Shown here in pieces: positions 49,415-64,000 of a DNA stretch of 64,000 nucleotides (its first letter is position 1; the number at the start of each line of letters is the position of its first letter). Below the pieces are notes generated by a model. The model saw only the letters and a list, made by a program, of their open reading frames with translations. It was not told the origin of the DNA and did no database searches. Origin of the DNA: Leptoclinus maculatus. Lineage: Eukaryota > Chordata > Actinopteri > Perciformes > Stichaeidae. A program made the position numbers and the translations under genes. Where the stretch lies: positions 24,132,371-24,196,370 of the forward strand of contig JAVDOI010000003.1 of NCBI GenBank assembly GCA_032191485.1, given 5' to 3'.

Positions 49415-50536
49415 GATTCCTGTCTGACTTTTAGTGGAAAAAGCAGATTAATGGAACAAAGATGGCAGTGAGCTGTAGAGTGAGTGTCCGGAGGTAGACG
49501 GGCCTTTTGGTAAAGTCAGACATTAAAAGTCATCCATGTGTCTCTGGTACAACGTGACATCAGGTGCTCCATGCTAACAGTTTAGCACATGCTAATTCAT
49601 TCCGATCGTGTAAAAGTAGCATTATCAGGGAAGTTACTGTAGAAAATAAGTAGCTGCCCTAAATCTTTAAAGTACGTATGTGGTCCTACATCTGGCAGTT
49701 TCCTTTAATTTATATGAAATACTAAAAAAAAAAATCAGGCAGTGTTTTCAACCAGCAGTTACTTTTATCAACTGGGACAGACTGCAAAAACACAAATCTC
49801 CTGAAGTAGTTGCATCAATATAATCTTTGCTGCATTACTTTAATTGTCTGTTATTTTAAAAGTCCCAGCTGCTTTCTATCGGTCGTATCACCCAGAACTG
49901 GACAAACACGGAGAAGACACTCAAGCGCAAGTAAAAAGGTCTGTAACTTATTTGCAACTACTGTAAACTAGCTGTGAGCCAGCAAACTAGTCCTGCAAAC
50001 AAATGATGCTATGATAGAATTGTCCCCTCTATGTAAATAGTACCGTAGTGCAATTTTTGATTAGGTTCAGAATTCGAGGTGTTAAGATTGAGGTTTTTAT
50101 GGCTCTGTTGCATATTTTCTTTCCTCAGGACTCGACTTTTTTAATTACTGAAAGATTTTCTTTACAAGCCAGCACCTTATCAACCCAGTATGCAGTTTCA
50201 ATTCTTCTATTCTCAGTATTTGGTAAAAGCTCCGTGCACACTTAGAGATTAGAGTATCCAACCTATTTTCTTTTTTTGAAGAGGGACCTTATTGGAGGAC
50301 TGCAAGGCTTAGTTCCACATTAGCATGGAGCTCCAGTGTCAGCACATGGATGATTTCGCTGTCTCATGACTAAATGGCAAACACTCAAAAAAAAAATAGC
50401 CAAAATAGTTTCTACTCCTTTAACAGGAAGCTGCATTGTGAATACAGCTGTCACTGCACCAGCTCACCCAGAGACAATGGAGAAATAATGCCTGAGCCGT
50501 TTGGTGTTCCTGTTGGGTATCCGGTCTGGTCCAGTA

Positions 50537-63284
<12,748 letters not shown>

Positions 63285-64000
63285 GCAGGACCTCCGGTTG
63301 GTGCATCCTCTAATGGGACGAGCATCGATATGAGCGAAAATCAATTCATTCACAGAAACACAGACTAAATCATTTAAATAATGTGTTCAAATGTTGTGTA
63401 AATAAACATAATCTTTGACTTTCCTGCACATTTTTACAGTGAGGATGTGTTGCAGATGTTCAGGTTTTTTGTTTTTTTTACATCAACCTTTCTTCATTTC
63501 GCTCTGCATTCATTTATTATCAGATGTAAAGACATGCAGTATGCTGGTTATATCTGAGCAAAATTACAATAATAAAGTTAAACATTTCTCAGTCTAAAAA
63601 CTTTTTAAAAATTAGTTTTTCGTCGATTAATGGCAGTCTAAAAAAAATTATCTTCCGTTGCTTTGAGGATTACGCTATGTTTACTTTTTTAAATACACTG
63701 TATACAGTGATCGTATAGAGGGTTTAAATTCATGTAAATACAATTAATTAAATAGGACAGAAACTGTCTCTCTCTTAAATGTAGGAGGAGAAATACAAAT
63801 ATATATATATACAAAAACAAAAATATATTTATACAGATTTCTCACACTGGACTGTGACCTTTTTTTTTTTTTTTTAAGTACTTTTAATTTTATAATAATT
63901 ATGTAACTTAGTAAACAAGTATTATATATAAAAAATACTACATTTGCATGAAAGTTTAAAATATTCCCACACTCTAAAGAGCAACTTATTGTAACATATC
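63285..64000. other. AT-rich right edge without gene
   Basis: No supported coding sequence; poly-T and ATATAT runs occur near 63798-63880. Confidence 0.5.

Larger units (their letters stand above)
42859..50536. other. Gap between the convergent gtf3c2 and slc30a3 genes
   Basis: It contains both 3' UTRs, but neither polyadenylation site could be fixed; plus-strand AATAAA motifs occur near 45270-45320. Otherwise it is filled by repeats: a MITE (44029-44487), a 26-bp satellite, two copies of another dispersed repeat, GGAT repeats and a long A/T-rich inverted repeat. No exon could be supported. Confidence 0.5.

Overview
The window is a vertebrate nuclear locus, most likely from a ray-finned (teleost) fish. 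The evidence is multi-exon genes with GT-AG introns, exons that translate to vertebrate protein families, many CA/GT microsatellites, and short inverted-repeat elements typical of teleost introns. No bacterial, phage or CRISPR feature was seen. Protein-coding lengths were built by joining exons by hand; each intact gene model gives an uninterrupted frame whose summed length is a multiple of three.

Layout. (1) 1-9.4 kb, minus strand: a triadin gene (trdn), 5' end complete and 3' end running off the left edge. It holds one giant 2559-nt exon coding 853 almost purely acidic residues. (2) 12.8-15.3 kb, minus strand: a small six-exon gene for a 194-residue protein with a C-terminal membrane anchor, with an IRF/ISRE-type element just upstream; I do not recognise its name. 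(3) 18.1-27.7 kb, plus strand: znf512, a C2H2/C2HC zinc-finger chromatin protein carrying a novel Trp/Arg-Asp repeat domain and a His/Gln-rich tail. (4) 29.2-42.9 kb, plus strand: gtf3c2, the WD-repeat subunit of RNA polymerase III factor TFIIIC. (5) 50.5-57.0 kb (possibly starting at 63.28 kb), minus strand: a vesicular zinc transporter of the SLC30A2/3/8 group, probably slc30a3. gtf3c2 and the transporter are convergent. The small membrane-protein gene and znf512 are divergent.

znf512, gtf3c2 and SLC30A3 also lie near each other in human 2p23.3, whereas human TRDN is on chromosome 6. The window therefore combines an old linkage block with a different neighbour. The genes do not form one pathway: trdn is a muscle calcium-release component, znf512 and gtf3c2 are nuclear, and the transporter loads vesicles with zinc.

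Between and inside the genes there are at least six families of short dispersed repeats, a 26-bp tandem repeat, GGAT-type and GATATGTTGT-type satellites, a tRNA-derived SINE and very long (GT)n tracts. The strongest leads are the giant acidic trdn exon, the interferon-type promoter on the unnamed membrane-protein gene, the new repeat domain of Znf512, and the (GT)27 tract that abuts a 3' splice site of gtf3c2.
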